From: Porphyromonas canoris
GTDB taxonomy: Bacteria; Bacteroidota; Bacteroidia; Bacteroidales; Porphyromonadaceae
Length of the DNA stretch: 64,000 nt
Direction: 5' to 3'
Assembly (NCBI RefSeq): GCF_000769115.1
Contig: NZ_JQZV01000001.1
Span: 1-64,000, forward strand
Part shown: positions 42,770 through 52,393 of the stretch, piece by piece
How the letters are laid out: each line of letters opens with the position of its first letter
Numbering within the stretch: position 1 is the stretch's first letter
The notes under the pieces: generated by a model
Database searches by the model: none
The model's input: only the letters and a program-made list of their open reading frames with translations
What the model was told of the DNA's origin: nothing
Position numbers and translations under genes: made by a program

Positions 42770-43453
42770 TTACTGTATCTGTCTACCGTCGAAGAAACGA
42801 ACGATTCGATGGGTTTGTTCTGCCTGCTTTTCGGAGTGCGTTACCATGACAATAGTACGTCCGTCTTCTCTGTTAAGCTCTTGAAGAAGCGACATCACCT
42901 CTGCGCCCATCTTGGAGTCGAGATTACCGGTAGGCTCATCCGCAAGCAGAATGGTGGGGTTGCCTATCAATGCACGAGCTATTGCGACACGCTGACACTG
43001 TCCGCCCGATAGCTGACTTGGGAGATGCTTCATGCGGCTGCTGAGACCCACTCTCTCCAAAACCTCTTTAGCCAATCGTGTGCGTTCCGAACCGGATACG
43101 CCTCCACGATAAAGGAGAGGAAGCTCTACGTTGTCCAGCACATTGAGGGAGTTGATAAGGTGAAAACTTTGGAAGACAAAGCCAAGATGTTGGTTGCGAA
43201 AGCGGGCAAGCTCTTTGTCCGAAAGCCCGTCGGTTTTCTTTCCGACCAGTTCCACCGTTCCGGCAGTAGGCTTATCGAGCAGACCTATCACGTTCAAAAG
43301 CGTGGACTTACCGCATCCCGAAGGTCCCATAATGGATAAAAACTCTCCTTTTTCTATTTCCAAGTTCACATTGTCCAGTGCCAATGTTTCAATCTCTTCT
43401 GTTCTGTAAATTTTGTTGATGCCTGTAAGGCGGATCATTGTGTTTGTTTCCAT
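42770..43453 (-). CDS. MacB/LolD-type ABC ATPase
   Basis: The 227-residue ATPase has Walker A GPSGCGKST (43-51), Q-loop FVFQSFHLI, signature LSGGQCQRVAIARAL, Walker B ILLADEPTG and the H-loop VTHS. It is of the type that drives mechanotransmission exporters such as MacB and LolCDE. It is the only ATPase in an operon with four permeases, so it may serve two different permease pairs. Confidence 0.95.
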   Translation of the reverse strand: METNTMIRLTGINKIYRTEEIETLALDNVNLEIEKGEFLSIMGPSGCGKSTLLNVIGLLDKPTAGTVELVGKKTDGLSDKELARFRNQHLGFVFQSFHLINSLNVLDNVELPLLYRGGVSGSERTRLAKEVLERVGLSSRMKHLPSQLSGGQCQRVAIARALIGNPTILLADEPTGNLDSKMGAEVMSLLQELNREDGRTIVMVTHSEKQAEQTHRIVRFFDGRQIQ

Positions 43454-43498
43454 ACTGTTTTTAGTTTTATAGTTTATTATTCTGTTCTTGTTTTACAT

Positions 43499-44770
43499 TT
43501 ACTCTTTCTCCTTAAGAGCATCTATCGGAAGTATTCTCATCGCCCTTGTAGCGGGGATAGCTGCGGCAATAATGGAAATAATTAAAAATGCCACTAAGGT
43601 CAGAACGATAGCCATGCCAAATCTTCCGATGCTATTATCCATAAGATCGTTTATGGTGATAATAATATCGTTGTAAGCTAAAAAGGCACAGACCACGATG
43701 GCAGGCAGGACTGCGAAAAGCAGTATATACACTACCTCCGCCATCACTTCAAGGACAATGCTCACATTGGTAGCACCCATCGCCTTCTTTACACCTATCT
43801 CCTTTACTCGTCCTTGCATACGGAACCAAAAGATTCCACCTATTCCGAGAAATATGTTGAGGAGGAAAAAGATCATCACAGACAGCACCCCACGCATCAC
43901 CAACGTGTTCCCGTTAGAGAGGTTATAAGTATCTCGTGTCTGTTTCAGTGCCTCCACGTTGTTGAGATAAGAGGGTCCCTGACTCAACTCACGCCTGTAC
44001 TCGTTCATGAAGTCCTCGACAAAGTGATCGCTGTCCACTTTTGAACGTACTCGGATAAAGAAGTCGGCAGACGGCATATACATATACAGCGGCATGGGTG
44101 CTATCACAAAAGGCTCGAAACGTTCAAACTCTTCCAGCCTCATCGAAGGGATCACGCTTCCCACCGTAAACTTGTTCATCTCACGATATTCGTCTGTAGG
44201 GCTGTATTGCACACTGTAAAAGTCTTTGAATAGACGTCCTTTTACATCCACTTCTCCCCATACACCATGAGCCAGTTCGGGAGTTACTGCAGCATATCTC
44301 GGTGCTATTTCTCCCCAATGTTCGAGCATCTCTTTATCCACTTTTACTCCGAACGTATCGAAGTAGCCCTTTGTCGTATAGATCACTTTAGCTTCCGTAA
44401 GCATGGTATCCTGCTCCAAAGCATAGGCTTGAAACATATTTCCCGTATAAGGAGTAGTCCCCATTATGAGCGTTGCAGCCTCTACGCCATTGATGTCTTG
44501 CAGTCTGGAGAGTATTCTTTCCGCATTCTTACGGTTTATCTCATTGATCTGCTCCATATCCATTCCCTCATAAGAGAATGTCCTATTGGCTCTCATCTCC
44601 ACTCTGTATACGTGATCTATATTGTATCCGCTACTTTTAAGCAGGGAGTTCATCGAGACATAAAATATGTCCATACAGTACCACATCAGAATGAATGTAA
44701 TAAACAACCCTGCGACCGGAGCCACATTGGAGCGACGCTCATTCCACATTTTATGTATCAGTTGTCTCAT
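43499..44770 (-). CDS. FtsX/MacB-type ABC permease (second of four)
   Basis: The 423-residue protein has an N-terminal helix (VAPVAGLFITFILMWYCMDIF), a periplasmic MacB-like domain and three C-terminal helices. The coupling segment is QGRVKEIGVKKAMGATNVSIVLEV. It likely pairs with the first permease, 15 bases upstream. Confidence 0.92.
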   Translation of the reverse strand: MRQLIHKMWNERRSNVAPVAGLFITFILMWYCMDIFYVSMNSLLKSSGYNIDHVYRVEMRANRTFSYEGMDMEQINEINRKNAERILSRLQDINGVEAATLIMGTTPYTGNMFQAYALEQDTMLTEAKVIYTTKGYFDTFGVKVDKEMLEHWGEIAPRYAAVTPELAHGVWGEVDVKGRLFKDFYSVQYSPTDEYREMNKFTVGSVIPSMRLEEFERFEPFVIAPMPLYMYMPSADFFIRVRSKVDSDHFVEDFMNEYRRELSQGPSYLNNVEALKQTRDTYNLSNGNTLVMRGVLSVMIFFLLNIFLGIGGIFWFRMQGRVKEIGVKKAMGATNVSIVLEVMAEVVYILLFAVLPAIVVCAFLAYNDIIITINDLMDNSIGRFGMAIVLTLVAFLIISIIAAAIPATRAMRILPIDALKEKE

Positions 44771-44785
44771 AACTGTGTCAGATTT

Positions 44786-46060
44786 CTATTTGATGGTTTG
44801 TATGATTTCGGCTTTAGCATAACGATATGCCGGATATACCACGGAGAGTAAGCTCAACAGAAGGCAAACCCCAAAGAGGACCAGCAACACGCTCGGACTC
44901 AAAATGGCACTTACCGGAATCTGTAAAGCATCGACATCCATCGTACCTGCCATACCTGCCAAAAGCCAGTTTTTGGAAAGATAGACCAAAATAAAAGAGA
45001 GGATGATGCCTATAATGCCGGCAAACATGGTCATCAGGAGATTTTCCCAAATGAGCATCTTCACGATTTTCACCACTGTTGCGCCGTAGGTTTTACGCAC
45101 ACCGATCTCTCCCCTGCGCTTCTCCACCAGCGTGGAAACCATACTGCTCATTGTCAGAGCAGGGACAAGCACAAGAATACCCAGCAGTAGCGCTACTATC
45201 AGTCTGGCTGTACCATTTTCTCCGAAAGACAACATCTTTCCCTTGATATCTTTCAGTCCCACTTCCACAGCATACTCGGAAAGAGTCGCATTATGCTTTG
45301 CCAAACGATCTTCAACAATATCCGTTACCTGCTTGATAGATGCACCCTTTTCCAGAAGTAGCACTGCCAAACAACGACCACGTGTCCCTTCTGCACTTCT
45401 TTCGGGACTGAACTGCCGATGAACCGCAGGCAAATAAACCTCTGCATAAGCATTAGAGAAGAGTGCACCAACTTGCTCTACTACGCCGGACACCTTAATC
45501 TCTTTTCCCATATTGAGTCGGATATATTTCCCAACAGCATCTTCCGAACCGAACAGATGCTTTGCCAACTTATCGGAGATCACAGCATCGTTATCTTCGT
45601 CCTTATTGCGCTCTGCATCAAAAGGCTTTCCGCTCAAAAATATGAACTCATACATTCGGAAAAAGGTTGGATCTACCAGCTTTACCATAGCGCTAGTTTC
45701 GTTGCCCGCTACCCCCGAAACGTGCGATCTGGATATACATTGCTCTGCCTGTTTCGTTGTTTCCGAAAGCGCCCAACTGTTGTATGCCACCATCTCCACT
45801 CCGGGTAGATCTTCGTACAATACCTTTGCAAGATCAAGAGATATACCCGTATTGATATCCGATCTCGGTTCTTTCTTATATGTTCTACCTGCATCTGAGA
45901 AAAGCATACGACTTCTATTGTTCTCTATCCCTATATCTCCTGTGCTGAAGAAATAGATCATGTAAACCACCATGGAGAAGGCTATCGAAATAGAAAAACT
46001 CGCTATGAGTATGCCATAAAGCACTCTGTTCTGTTTGATGTTTCTTATCAGCTGTTTCAT
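44786..46060 (-). CDS. FtsX/MacB-type ABC permease (first of four)
   Basis: The 424-residue protein has the same topology. The coupling segment is LVEKRRGEIGVRKTYGATVVKIVKML, and the end reads VVYPAYRYAKAEIIQTIK. It starts four bases after the adaptor stop, so it is tightly coupled to it. Confidence 0.92.
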   Translation of the reverse strand: MKQLIRNIKQNRVLYGILIASFSISIAFSMVVYMIYFFSTGDIGIENNRSRMLFSDAGRTYKKEPRSDINTGISLDLAKVLYEDLPGVEMVAYNSWALSETTKQAEQCISRSHVSGVAGNETSAMVKLVDPTFFRMYEFIFLSGKPFDAERNKDEDNDAVISDKLAKHLFGSEDAVGKYIRLNMGKEIKVSGVVEQVGALFSNAYAEVYLPAVHRQFSPERSAEGTRGRCLAVLLLEKGASIKQVTDIVEDRLAKHNATLSEYAVEVGLKDIKGKMLSFGENGTARLIVALLLGILVLVPALTMSSMVSTLVEKRRGEIGVRKTYGATVVKIVKMLIWENLLMTMFAGIIGIILSFILVYLSKNWLLAGMAGTMDVDALQIPVSAILSPSVLLVLFGVCLLLSLLSVVYPAYRYAKAEIIQTIK

Positions 46061-46064
46061 CTTC

Positions 46065-47315
46065 TTACTGTTTTAGAGAGAGTGAACTCCTGTTTTCGTA
46101 CTGCTTCATATCGCTCACCACCACTTTGTCCCCCTGTTGAAGCCCGGAAACAACCTCTACATGACTAAAGTTGCTCTCTCCAAGCTTGACCTCCCGACGT
46201 ACAAGAGTATTCTTGCCATCCAGCACGAAAAGATTGTATATACCTGCACCGGCGTAGTAAGTACCGTTAGCAATGCGCACCACATCCTCTTTCTCCGAAG
46301 TGAGCACATGCACATCCGCTCTAAGACCGGAGCGCAAAACGGAGTGGGCATCCTCGTCCAGCTGAACCATGAAAGAGATTACACCGTTCTTGGACATCGG
46401 GGTTACACTGCCCACGATACCGGTCAGCGATGTCTTGCCGACACGTACTATCACTTTGGATCCCGTGCGTACTCTGTCGCTGTAAGCGTCTGCAATCTCG
46501 CACTCGACCTTGAAATGAGAAAGATCCGATATGATTGCCACCTGTGTTCCGGCAGGTACCTGTGTTCCCACTTGGGTGTTGATGAACGTGAGCACAGCCT
46601 TACGGGGCGAACGGATCTGGGCATCATCCAAGACGCGCTTCATCTCTGCCACACTCTTTTGAAAGATTCGCAGCTCCAACATCTTCACTTTAAGCTCTGC
46701 TTCGGCTACGGTTCGGCTGTTGGCAAGTTGCTTTTGAAGCTGTTCCTGTTCAAGGGTAGAGACATTGTAGCTCAGCTCCATCTCTCTCACTCTATCCTGT
46801 GTACCGGCTCCGATGCTATCCAGATATTTTTCGTTTCGCATCTCTACCTGCTTGCGGCGAGTCTGCATCTCTCCCACCTTTACACGCATCTCCAAGTCGC
46901 TCAGACTGCTGTGAGAGCGAGCCTTGAGCTGTTCGATCTCATACTTCTTCATCTCAAGCTGATCCAACATCTTGTTGTACTCCGTCTCCGTACTGGCAAG
47001 ATCGAGCTTCAAGATAGGAGTACCCACATCAAGCGAATCTCCTCCTCGCTTGTAGACTTCCAATATCCGGCTCGAAATGGGAGTAACGATCACCTCCTCT
47101 ATGGACGGCACCACTCTGCCCGAACCATTTACGGAGACCTCTATGTTACCTTTGTCCGCAGTAGCCATAAGAATATCTTTCATATCCACGGAGGGTTTCA
47201 TCCAAATGCCCAACAGCACAATGACCACAACCACAGGCACTGCAATGATGCCGTACTTCAACCACTTTTTTCTCTGCACCTTTTGGCGCTCTGTCTTTGA
47301 TATTACACGATCCAT
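46065..47315 (-). CDS. HlyD/MacA-type periplasmic adaptor
   Basis: The 416-residue protein has one N-terminal membrane helix (about 22-43), a lipoyl-like half motif (GNIEVSVNGSGRVVPSIEEVIVTPISSRI), a long coiled coil (about 110-230) and a beta-barrel domain. It bridges the ABC permeases and the TolC-like channel. An in-frame upstream start would add 84 residues, but those codons contain the sigma-54 promoter and operator region, so the ATG at 47315 is correct. It is the first gene of the efflux operon. Confidence 0.92.
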   Translation of the reverse strand: MDRVISKTERQKVQRKKWLKYGIIAVPVVVVIVLLGIWMKPSVDMKDILMATADKGNIEVSVNGSGRVVPSIEEVIVTPISSRILEVYKRGGDSLDVGTPILKLDLASTETEYNKMLDQLEMKKYEIEQLKARSHSSLSDLEMRVKVGEMQTRRKQVEMRNEKYLDSIGAGTQDRVREMELSYNVSTLEQEQLQKQLANSRTVAEAELKVKMLELRIFQKSVAEMKRVLDDAQIRSPRKAVLTFINTQVGTQVPAGTQVAIISDLSHFKVECEIADAYSDRVRTGSKVIVRVGKTSLTGIVGSVTPMSKNGVISFMVQLDEDAHSVLRSGLRADVHVLTSEKEDVVRIANGTYYAGAGIYNLFVLDGKNTLVRREVKLGESNFSHVEVVSGLQQGDKVVVSDMKQYENRSSLSLKQ

Positions 47316-47358
47316 ATTCTGTTCGTTGTTTCTGTTTGTTTCACTTTGCCCAAATAGG

Positions 47359-47375
47359 AGCAATGGGTATGCCAA
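47359..47375 (-). promoter_or_regulatory. Sigma-54 promoter of the efflux operon
   Basis: On the minus strand the sequence TTGGCATACCCATTGCT has GG (47373-47372) and GC (47361-47360) separated by exactly ten bases. It matches YTGGCACG-N4-TTGCW at all but two positions. The start site would be near 47348, giving a leader of about 32 bases. No normal TTTG/TAnnTTTG promoter is seen nearby. Confidence 0.75.
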
Positions 47376-47417
47376 AACAGCTAACCAACTGATATACAAA
47401 ACAAACAACAAATAGGG

Positions 47418-47476
47418 AGTGTCCATTATCGGACACTTTGCTCCGAAAACGGACACTCCGAACGGACAGTTGTCCG
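47418..47476. promoter_or_regulatory. Candidate enhancer sites for an NtrC-type activator
   Basis: AGTGTCC-ATTATC-GGACACT (47418-47437) is a perfect 7-6-7 inverted repeat centred about 80 bases upstream of the predicted start. A direct GGACACT follows at 47451, and CGGACA-GT-TGTCCG (47463-47476) is a second palindrome at about -122. CCGAAAACGG and CCGAACGG palindromes lie between. This spacing suits a sigma-54 activator. Confidence 0.6.
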
Positions 47477-47570
47477 CTTGTGCTCCCGGTTTTGCCTCTC
47501 TTCTTTCGCTAAAAACAGGAAGCGGGAGAGCCAAAAATTTCTTGCGAAACAGCCCCTTCTCCGACACTCA

Positions 47571-48114
47571 TTTTTATATATTCCATCCCGAAAAATGCTC
47601 ACTTTTTAGCCTCTTTCTATTTGCTCCGGAGGGGTCGTTTTCAGAGCGCGACCAAACTGTTAAATCCGCCCTGTTTTATTAACACAAATTCCGATACCTA
47701 TTCATCCAAAACGCCAAAGCAGTATATTTGGTCGGCTTAAAGTATTAAGCGAAATCAATAAACGTATTTACCGATTTCATTTAATACGTTTACCGGATTC
47801 GATTAAAGTATTTAGCCAAAACAGCTTATATGCTGACTACCAACACTTTCCGAAAATATGCTGCTTTTTAAGGCATTTCAGCGGCAATTTAACATTAAGA
47901 AAACTTCACTCCCAACCTCCTTATTTTTCAACTTTATTAACGCGAAAACAGCCCCTAAAACCGACCGAGAGGAGAAAAAATCGCAAACTCACGATTTTGC
48001 ATATCCATTTGACGCCCAAATCATTGAGCCATATTTTCGAGCCGAACGACAAAAAAGAGAAAGAAAAACCGCTCCTCCCTCAGCCCTTTTTTGTCCCTCC
48101 ATTTTTATATAAAA
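47571..48114 (+). repeat. Dispersed intergenic element, long form, copy 3
   Basis: This 544-bp copy is the most diverged of the three long copies but keeps both ends, the order of landmarks and ATTAACGCGAAAA at 47936-47948. Several arm positions change together (CACGT to ATACGT types). It sits between the efflux-operon promoter region and the promoter at 48330. No gene was seen in 48115-48329. Confidence 0.8.
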
Positions 48115-48329
48115 CCTCCAGACAACAGCTCGATCATTTTGAGGGAAAAATGGGGCAACAAAGAGGGAAAAAATCATTCCTTTTTATGATGTCCGAATGA
48201 CCGTGAAAAACAAAAAATTTCCGTAACGGGCAGTCCGAAGAAATAGCCGTACAGACTCTTTTTTCTTTCCTCCCGAAAAAGGAGAAAACGCTCTCTACTC
48301 CGGAGAGAGTGGATCGGAAGAGAGAGGCG

Positions 48330-48360
48330 TTGGCTAATAGCGCGATTTTGACTAACTTTG
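48330..48360 (+). promoter_or_regulatory. Promoter of the TPR-to-kinase gene run
   Basis: TTGG (48330-48333), a 19-base spacer and TAACTTTG (48353-48360) match with one -33 mismatch. It lies 73 bases before the ATG at 48434 and rules out an upstream in-frame start at 48362. Confidence 0.6.
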
Positions 48361-48433
48361 GTTGTTCTCAACAAGAGTGCTCCCTCTCTTTCCGAAACAA
48401 GAACAAGAGAGGGTTGGACTACAACACACAGAT

Positions 48434-50167
48434 ATGATCTATAAGCTCACATTATCATATATCACTACACTGCTCTTGGGGTTGCTCTGTTTCTTCGGAG
48501 CGGTCTCCCACTCTGCGGCTCAAAGCGGAGCAGTAATCACAGCGGAGGAGGCAGACAGCAGAATCTTTGCAAACCGTGCGGTTCTCCTGCTGGACGAGGA
48601 AGACCTTGGAGCTAAAATCAATCACCTGCACTGGGCAATAGAGCTGGACAGCACCAATCTTGCGGCATACGTGGAGCTTGGAAACATTGCACTCCGCACC
48701 AACAACATCAATCTTGCATCGGAATACCTGCTGAAAAGCTACGACTTGAGCAATAAAGATCCTTTCTTGGGACAGACACTCCTGAGGATTGCCATGGCTA
48801 TGCAGAACGAGAAGCTGGTCTTGAAGGTGGGCGAAGAGCTGCTGCAAAATTCGCCGGAAGACTTGGAGGTGTTGGACTCAATGGCTCGGCTCTACGAACA
48901 GAAAAGGATGCCGGAAAAGAGTATCTTCTATCTCCGGAAGATGAACGGCATTCTGTCGGATGAGATAACCATTACCTTCCGCATCGCTCAAAACTTTGCC
49001 CTGAACAAGCAAGAGGATGAGGGGCTCAAAGAGATAAGCCGGTACATTTCGGAACACCCTATGGAGCTGAGGGGTTATCTCTCCATGATGGCGTATCTGA
49101 ACATGATAGGCAGGGAGGATGAGGCTGTAAAGTACATCGGACAGATCCCGAAAGAGCTGAGAAAGAGCCCGGAAATAATCCTCACAAGAGCGAGACTTGC
49201 GCTGAAAGATGGCAACTATAAGGAGGCAAAGAAAGAGTTCGGAGCACTGCTCAGAACGGATGGCATAGATCCTCAAGCCATTGACGAGCTTATCTCTATG
49301 CTCGCCCCTTATGTATCGAAAGAGAATGTCTCTTTTCTGCAGGAGTTTGTTCCGTTTTTTGAAGAGATAAAGCAGGAATACGAGCAGACCTCCTCCATCG
49401 CGCTCTTCCTTGCCGACATGTACATCGCTCAGGATAAGACGGAAAAGGCAGAGGCGATATATTCCGAACTCATCGAGCGCGGAGCATCTGACATGAAGCC
49501 TTACAGCTACATGATTCAGAAAGCAATGACCGCCTCGAATGCGGCGGAAATGATACGCATAGCGGAAAAGGGTCGGACGGCACACCCGACAAGACCGGAC
49601 TTCTACATCTACAACGTACTGGCTCTGGGCGAACAAGAGAAGCCGGATGAGGCTCTGGCGGTAGCCAACAAAGGGCTGGAAGTGGCAGACAAAGGCTCTT
49701 TCCTCTACGGTCATCTGCTCTTTGTCTCCGCCGATCTACTCAATGAGAAAGGCGAAACGGATGAAGCTCTGAGACGATACGAGCAGGCATTGGGCTATCT
49801 GCCCAAAGATGCATTGCTGCTGAACAACTATGCTTATGCGCTTGCCACATCCAACAGAAACATCGAACGGGCAGAGGCTCTCGCAAGTGAAGCTATACGG
49901 ATAGACTCATCCAATGCCTCTTTCTTGGACACATACGCCTGGATACTCTACTTACGCGAAAATTATGGCTTGGCGAAGTACTATATCGAAAGTGCCATAA
50001 GGAACAGCAAGGAGGAAGTAAGCAGTGTGTTGCTGGATCATTATGGGGATATTTTATGGAAGCTCAACGACAAGGGGAATGCCGTAAAAGCTTGGCAGGA
50101 TGCGTTGAAAGCCGGGGCGGAAGATGGTGAGAAGATCAAGAAAAAGATCGAACAGGCTGCATTGTAA
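48434..50167 (+). CDS. Exported TPR-repeat protein
   Basis: The 577-residue protein has a signal peptide (about 1-30, SHSAAQ) and then TPR-like helix pairs along nearly its whole length (for example AYVELGNIALRTNNINLASEYLLKSY, and ALRRYEQALGYLPKDALLLNNYAYALATS near 450). It is probably a periplasmic or outer-membrane scaffold. In related genomes such a gene precedes the DUF4292 lipoprotein and the EnvC-like gene, which suggests a shared envelope task (inference). It is the first gene of an eight-gene run. Confidence 0.88.
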   Translation: MIYKLTLSYITTLLLGLLCFFGAVSHSAAQSGAVITAEEADSRIFANRAVLLLDEEDLGAKINHLHWAIELDSTNLAAYVELGNIALRTNNINLASEYLLKSYDLSNKDPFLGQTLLRIAMAMQNEKLVLKVGEELLQNSPEDLEVLDSMARLYEQKRMPEKSIFYLRKMNGILSDEITITFRIAQNFALNKQEDEGLKEISRYISEHPMELRGYLSMMAYLNMIGREDEAVKYIGQIPKELRKSPEIILTRARLALKDGNYKEAKKEFGALLRTDGIDPQAIDELISMLAPYVSKENVSFLQEFVPFFEEIKQEYEQTSSIALFLADMYIAQDKTEKAEAIYSELIERGASDMKPYSYMIQKAMTASNAAEMIRIAEKGRTAHPTRPDFYIYNVLALGEQEKPDEALAVANKGLEVADKGSFLYGHLLFVSADLLNEKGETDEALRRYEQALGYLPKDALLLNNYAYALATSNRNIERAEALASEAIRIDSSNASFLDTYAWILYLRENYGLAKYYIESAIRNSKEEVSSVLLDHYGDILWKLNDKGNAVKAWQDALKAGAEDGEKIKKKIEQAAL

Positions 50168-50183
50168 TACTCTTAAGAACAAT

Positions 50184-51056
50184 ATGAAGCAAAATAGCAT
50201 AATACGCTGGAGCAGCGTACTGTTAGCAGTAACTCTTCTAAGCAGTTGCGGTATATTCCGGAAGTTGTCCGGAGACAAACCGCTTACCTCTCCGTTCATC
50301 ACGGACAGGCAGATGGCAATAGACGCAATCAATAATCAGCCCAAGATTGAAAAGCTGGAGGGGAGGGGCGGAATAGCCATCAAGACCGACAAAAACAATG
50401 TATCCTCTCGCTGTGTACTGCACGTCTCCAAAGATGAATATGCTTCCCTGTCGGTGAGACCTCTTGGACTGATTGAGGTGGGAAGGCTCACCATCACACC
50501 GAAAAAGCTTCTGGTGGTGGACAGATTCAATAAACAGGCATTCCGAACAAGTGTGGGAGTGGCTACCAATATCTTTTCCCAGATTTTTGCAGGTTGGGAT
50601 CTTGCGGCTTTGCAGTGTATGCTCCTCGCCCAACCGTTTACGCCAAGCAAGCAGGGTGCGGAAGCAATAAACGGCATGGAGTATGTCCCAAACTCTTCAG
50701 GCTTTACCCTGACAAAGAAAGAGGGCAAGATCGTTGTCCGTTTGGACTATTCTCCTCTACCGGCACCAAGATTACGTGAAGCACATATCTACTATGGCTC
50801 AAAAGTGGAACGGGTACTCTCCTGCTTCTATGAGCGTTACCAACCGGTGGGACAAAGCGACATCTTCTTCCCTAAAATCATCACACTGAAAACCTATCCG
50901 GATAGAGATGTCAAAGAGCAAAGCTTGGTAACACTCACTTTAGACAAGACTTTGGAAAAACTTCCGGCTGAAGCGCCAAGCACAGATATTCCTAAAGGGT
51001 ACAAAAGTGTGAGTTGGGCAGAAGTGATTTCCATGATAAAAGAACTCCAAAAATAG
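50184..51056 (+). CDS. DUF4292 lipoprotein
   Basis: The 290-residue product has a lipobox LLSSC (Cys22). It then has the DUF4292 core, a LolB/LolA-like curved beta sheet (IEKLEGRGGIAIKTDKNNVSSRCVLHVSKD, LSVRPLGLIEVGRLTITP). A role in lipoprotein or lipid handling has been suggested by fold only. The ATG at 50184 lies 16 bases after the TPR gene; a longer in-frame start lies inside that gene and lacks a signal peptide at its beginning. Confidence 0.85.
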   Translation: MKQNSIIRWSSVLLAVTLLSSCGIFRKLSGDKPLTSPFITDRQMAIDAINNQPKIEKLEGRGGIAIKTDKNNVSSRCVLHVSKDEYASLSVRPLGLIEVGRLTITPKKLLVVDRFNKQAFRTSVGVATNIFSQIFAGWDLAALQCMLLAQPFTPSKQGAEAINGMEYVPNSSGFTLTKKEGKIVVRLDYSPLPAPRLREAHIYYGSKVERVLSCFYERYQPVGQSDIFFPKIITLKTYPDRDVKEQSLVTLTLDKTLEKLPAEAPSTDIPKGYKSVSWAEVISMIKELQK

Positions 51057-51064
51057 ACCAGAGT

Positions 51065-52384
51065 ATGTTTCGAGGGCTTTTCAAACTCTTTTTAGCTCTA
51101 TTCGTTGTGCTGTCTCCTATCGGAATGTCGGCACAAAATCAGAGGAAATCGGCTACGGTGCGAAAGTTGGAATCGCAGCGTAAGAAGATGCAGGAAGAGA
51201 TCAATACACTGAACAAGGAGCTGAAGAAAGCATCGAAAGATACAAAGAGCAGTCAGAATCGTTTGGCTTTACTCAATCGGCAGATAGAGACAAGGAAACA
51301 AATGATAGAGACACTAACGCAAGAGATAGACGAGGCAGATAAAAACCTGATCCTCCTGACCGGTCAGATAGACACGCTTACCACCCAACACTCGCACAGG
51401 CAACAGGCTTACGTCAAAAGTCTTCAGGCTATGAGCCGTCGGAGAGGGGCTAAAGACCAGCTGCTCTACCTGCTGTCTGCAAAGGATATAAGGCAGTCGT
51501 TCAGACGATTGAGATACTTGGCAACCTATGCCAACTGGCAGAAAGAGGAGGCAGAAAAGCTGAAGTCCATACAGCTTTCGGTGCAAAAGAAAAAGGAAGA
51601 GCTGGACACCCAACGGGCAGAAAAGGCTTCGTTGCTCTCCACACGCGAACAAGAAAAAGAACGTCTGCTTGCCAACCAGGAGGAGAGCAAGAAAGAGGTA
51701 AGTCGTCTACAAAAAAGACAGAAAGATATTCAGGCTAATCTGAAAAAGAAGAAGCAGCAGGCTCAGACTTTAGACCGCCAGATTCAAAATCAGATAGCGA
51801 AAGAAGTTGCCGCTGCACAAGAAAAAGCGAGAAAAGCAGCAGAAGCAAAAAAGAGACAACAACAGTCTCCCAAGAAAGGGACTACCGCTACCGCTCCTGT
51901 GACAGAGGAACGCAGGGCAGAAGTATCGGGAGGATATGCGATGACAAAAGATGAACGTCTGCTCTCCAACTCCTTTGCCGGCAATAAAGGAAAACTACCG
52001 ATGCCGGTTACAGGGCAGTATAAGATAGTGGGTCAGTTCGGTCAGCAAAATCACAGTGAACTTAAATCCATACAGATAAACAACAACGGCATAGACATAG
52101 AATCACCTCAAGGGGCAGAAGCTCGTGCGGTATTCAATGGTACAGTCTCGAAGGTTTTTGTGGTCGATGGCTATAACAACACCATCATAATACGGCATGG
52201 GAACTATCTCACTGTTTATAGTAACATCAAGAATGTCTATGTAAAAGCAGGAGATCATGTGACCACGGGACAGAAAATAGGTTCGGTATATTCTGATCCT
52301 GAGTTAGGAGGAGCCTGCCAACTCCATTTCCAGCTTTGGAAAGAGCGCAGCAAACAAAATCCTCTACACTGGTTGTCCAGATAG
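51065..52384 (+). CDS. EnvC-like murein hydrolase activator with degenerate LytM domain
   Basis: The 439-residue exported protein has a signal peptide (about 1-24), a long coiled coil (about 30-250, rich in Lys, Glu and Gln) and a C-terminal LytM/M23 fold (about 310-439). The zinc ligands are damaged: the first His of HxGIDI is Asn (NNNGIDI), the YxH tyrosine-histidine block reads YSN, and HLHF reads QLHF. It is therefore probably not a peptidase but an amidase activator like E. coli EnvC, acting in cell separation. It starts eight bases after the DUF4292 gene. Confidence 0.88.
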   Translation: MFRGLFKLFLALFVVLSPIGMSAQNQRKSATVRKLESQRKKMQEEINTLNKELKKASKDTKSSQNRLALLNRQIETRKQMIETLTQEIDEADKNLILLTGQIDTLTTQHSHRQQAYVKSLQAMSRRRGAKDQLLYLLSAKDIRQSFRRLRYLATYANWQKEEAEKLKSIQLSVQKKKEELDTQRAEKASLLSTREQEKERLLANQEESKKEVSRLQKRQKDIQANLKKKKQQAQTLDRQIQNQIAKEVAAAQEKARKAAEAKKRQQQSPKKGTTATAPVTEERRAEVSGGYAMTKDERLLSNSFAGNKGKLPMPVTGQYKIVGQFGQQNHSELKSIQINNNGIDIESPQGAEARAVFNGTVSKVFVVDGYNNTIIIRHGNYLTVYSNIKNVYVKAGDHVTTGQKIGSVYSDPELGGACQLHFQLWKERSKQNPLHWLSR

Positions 52385-52393
52385 TTATTAGGA

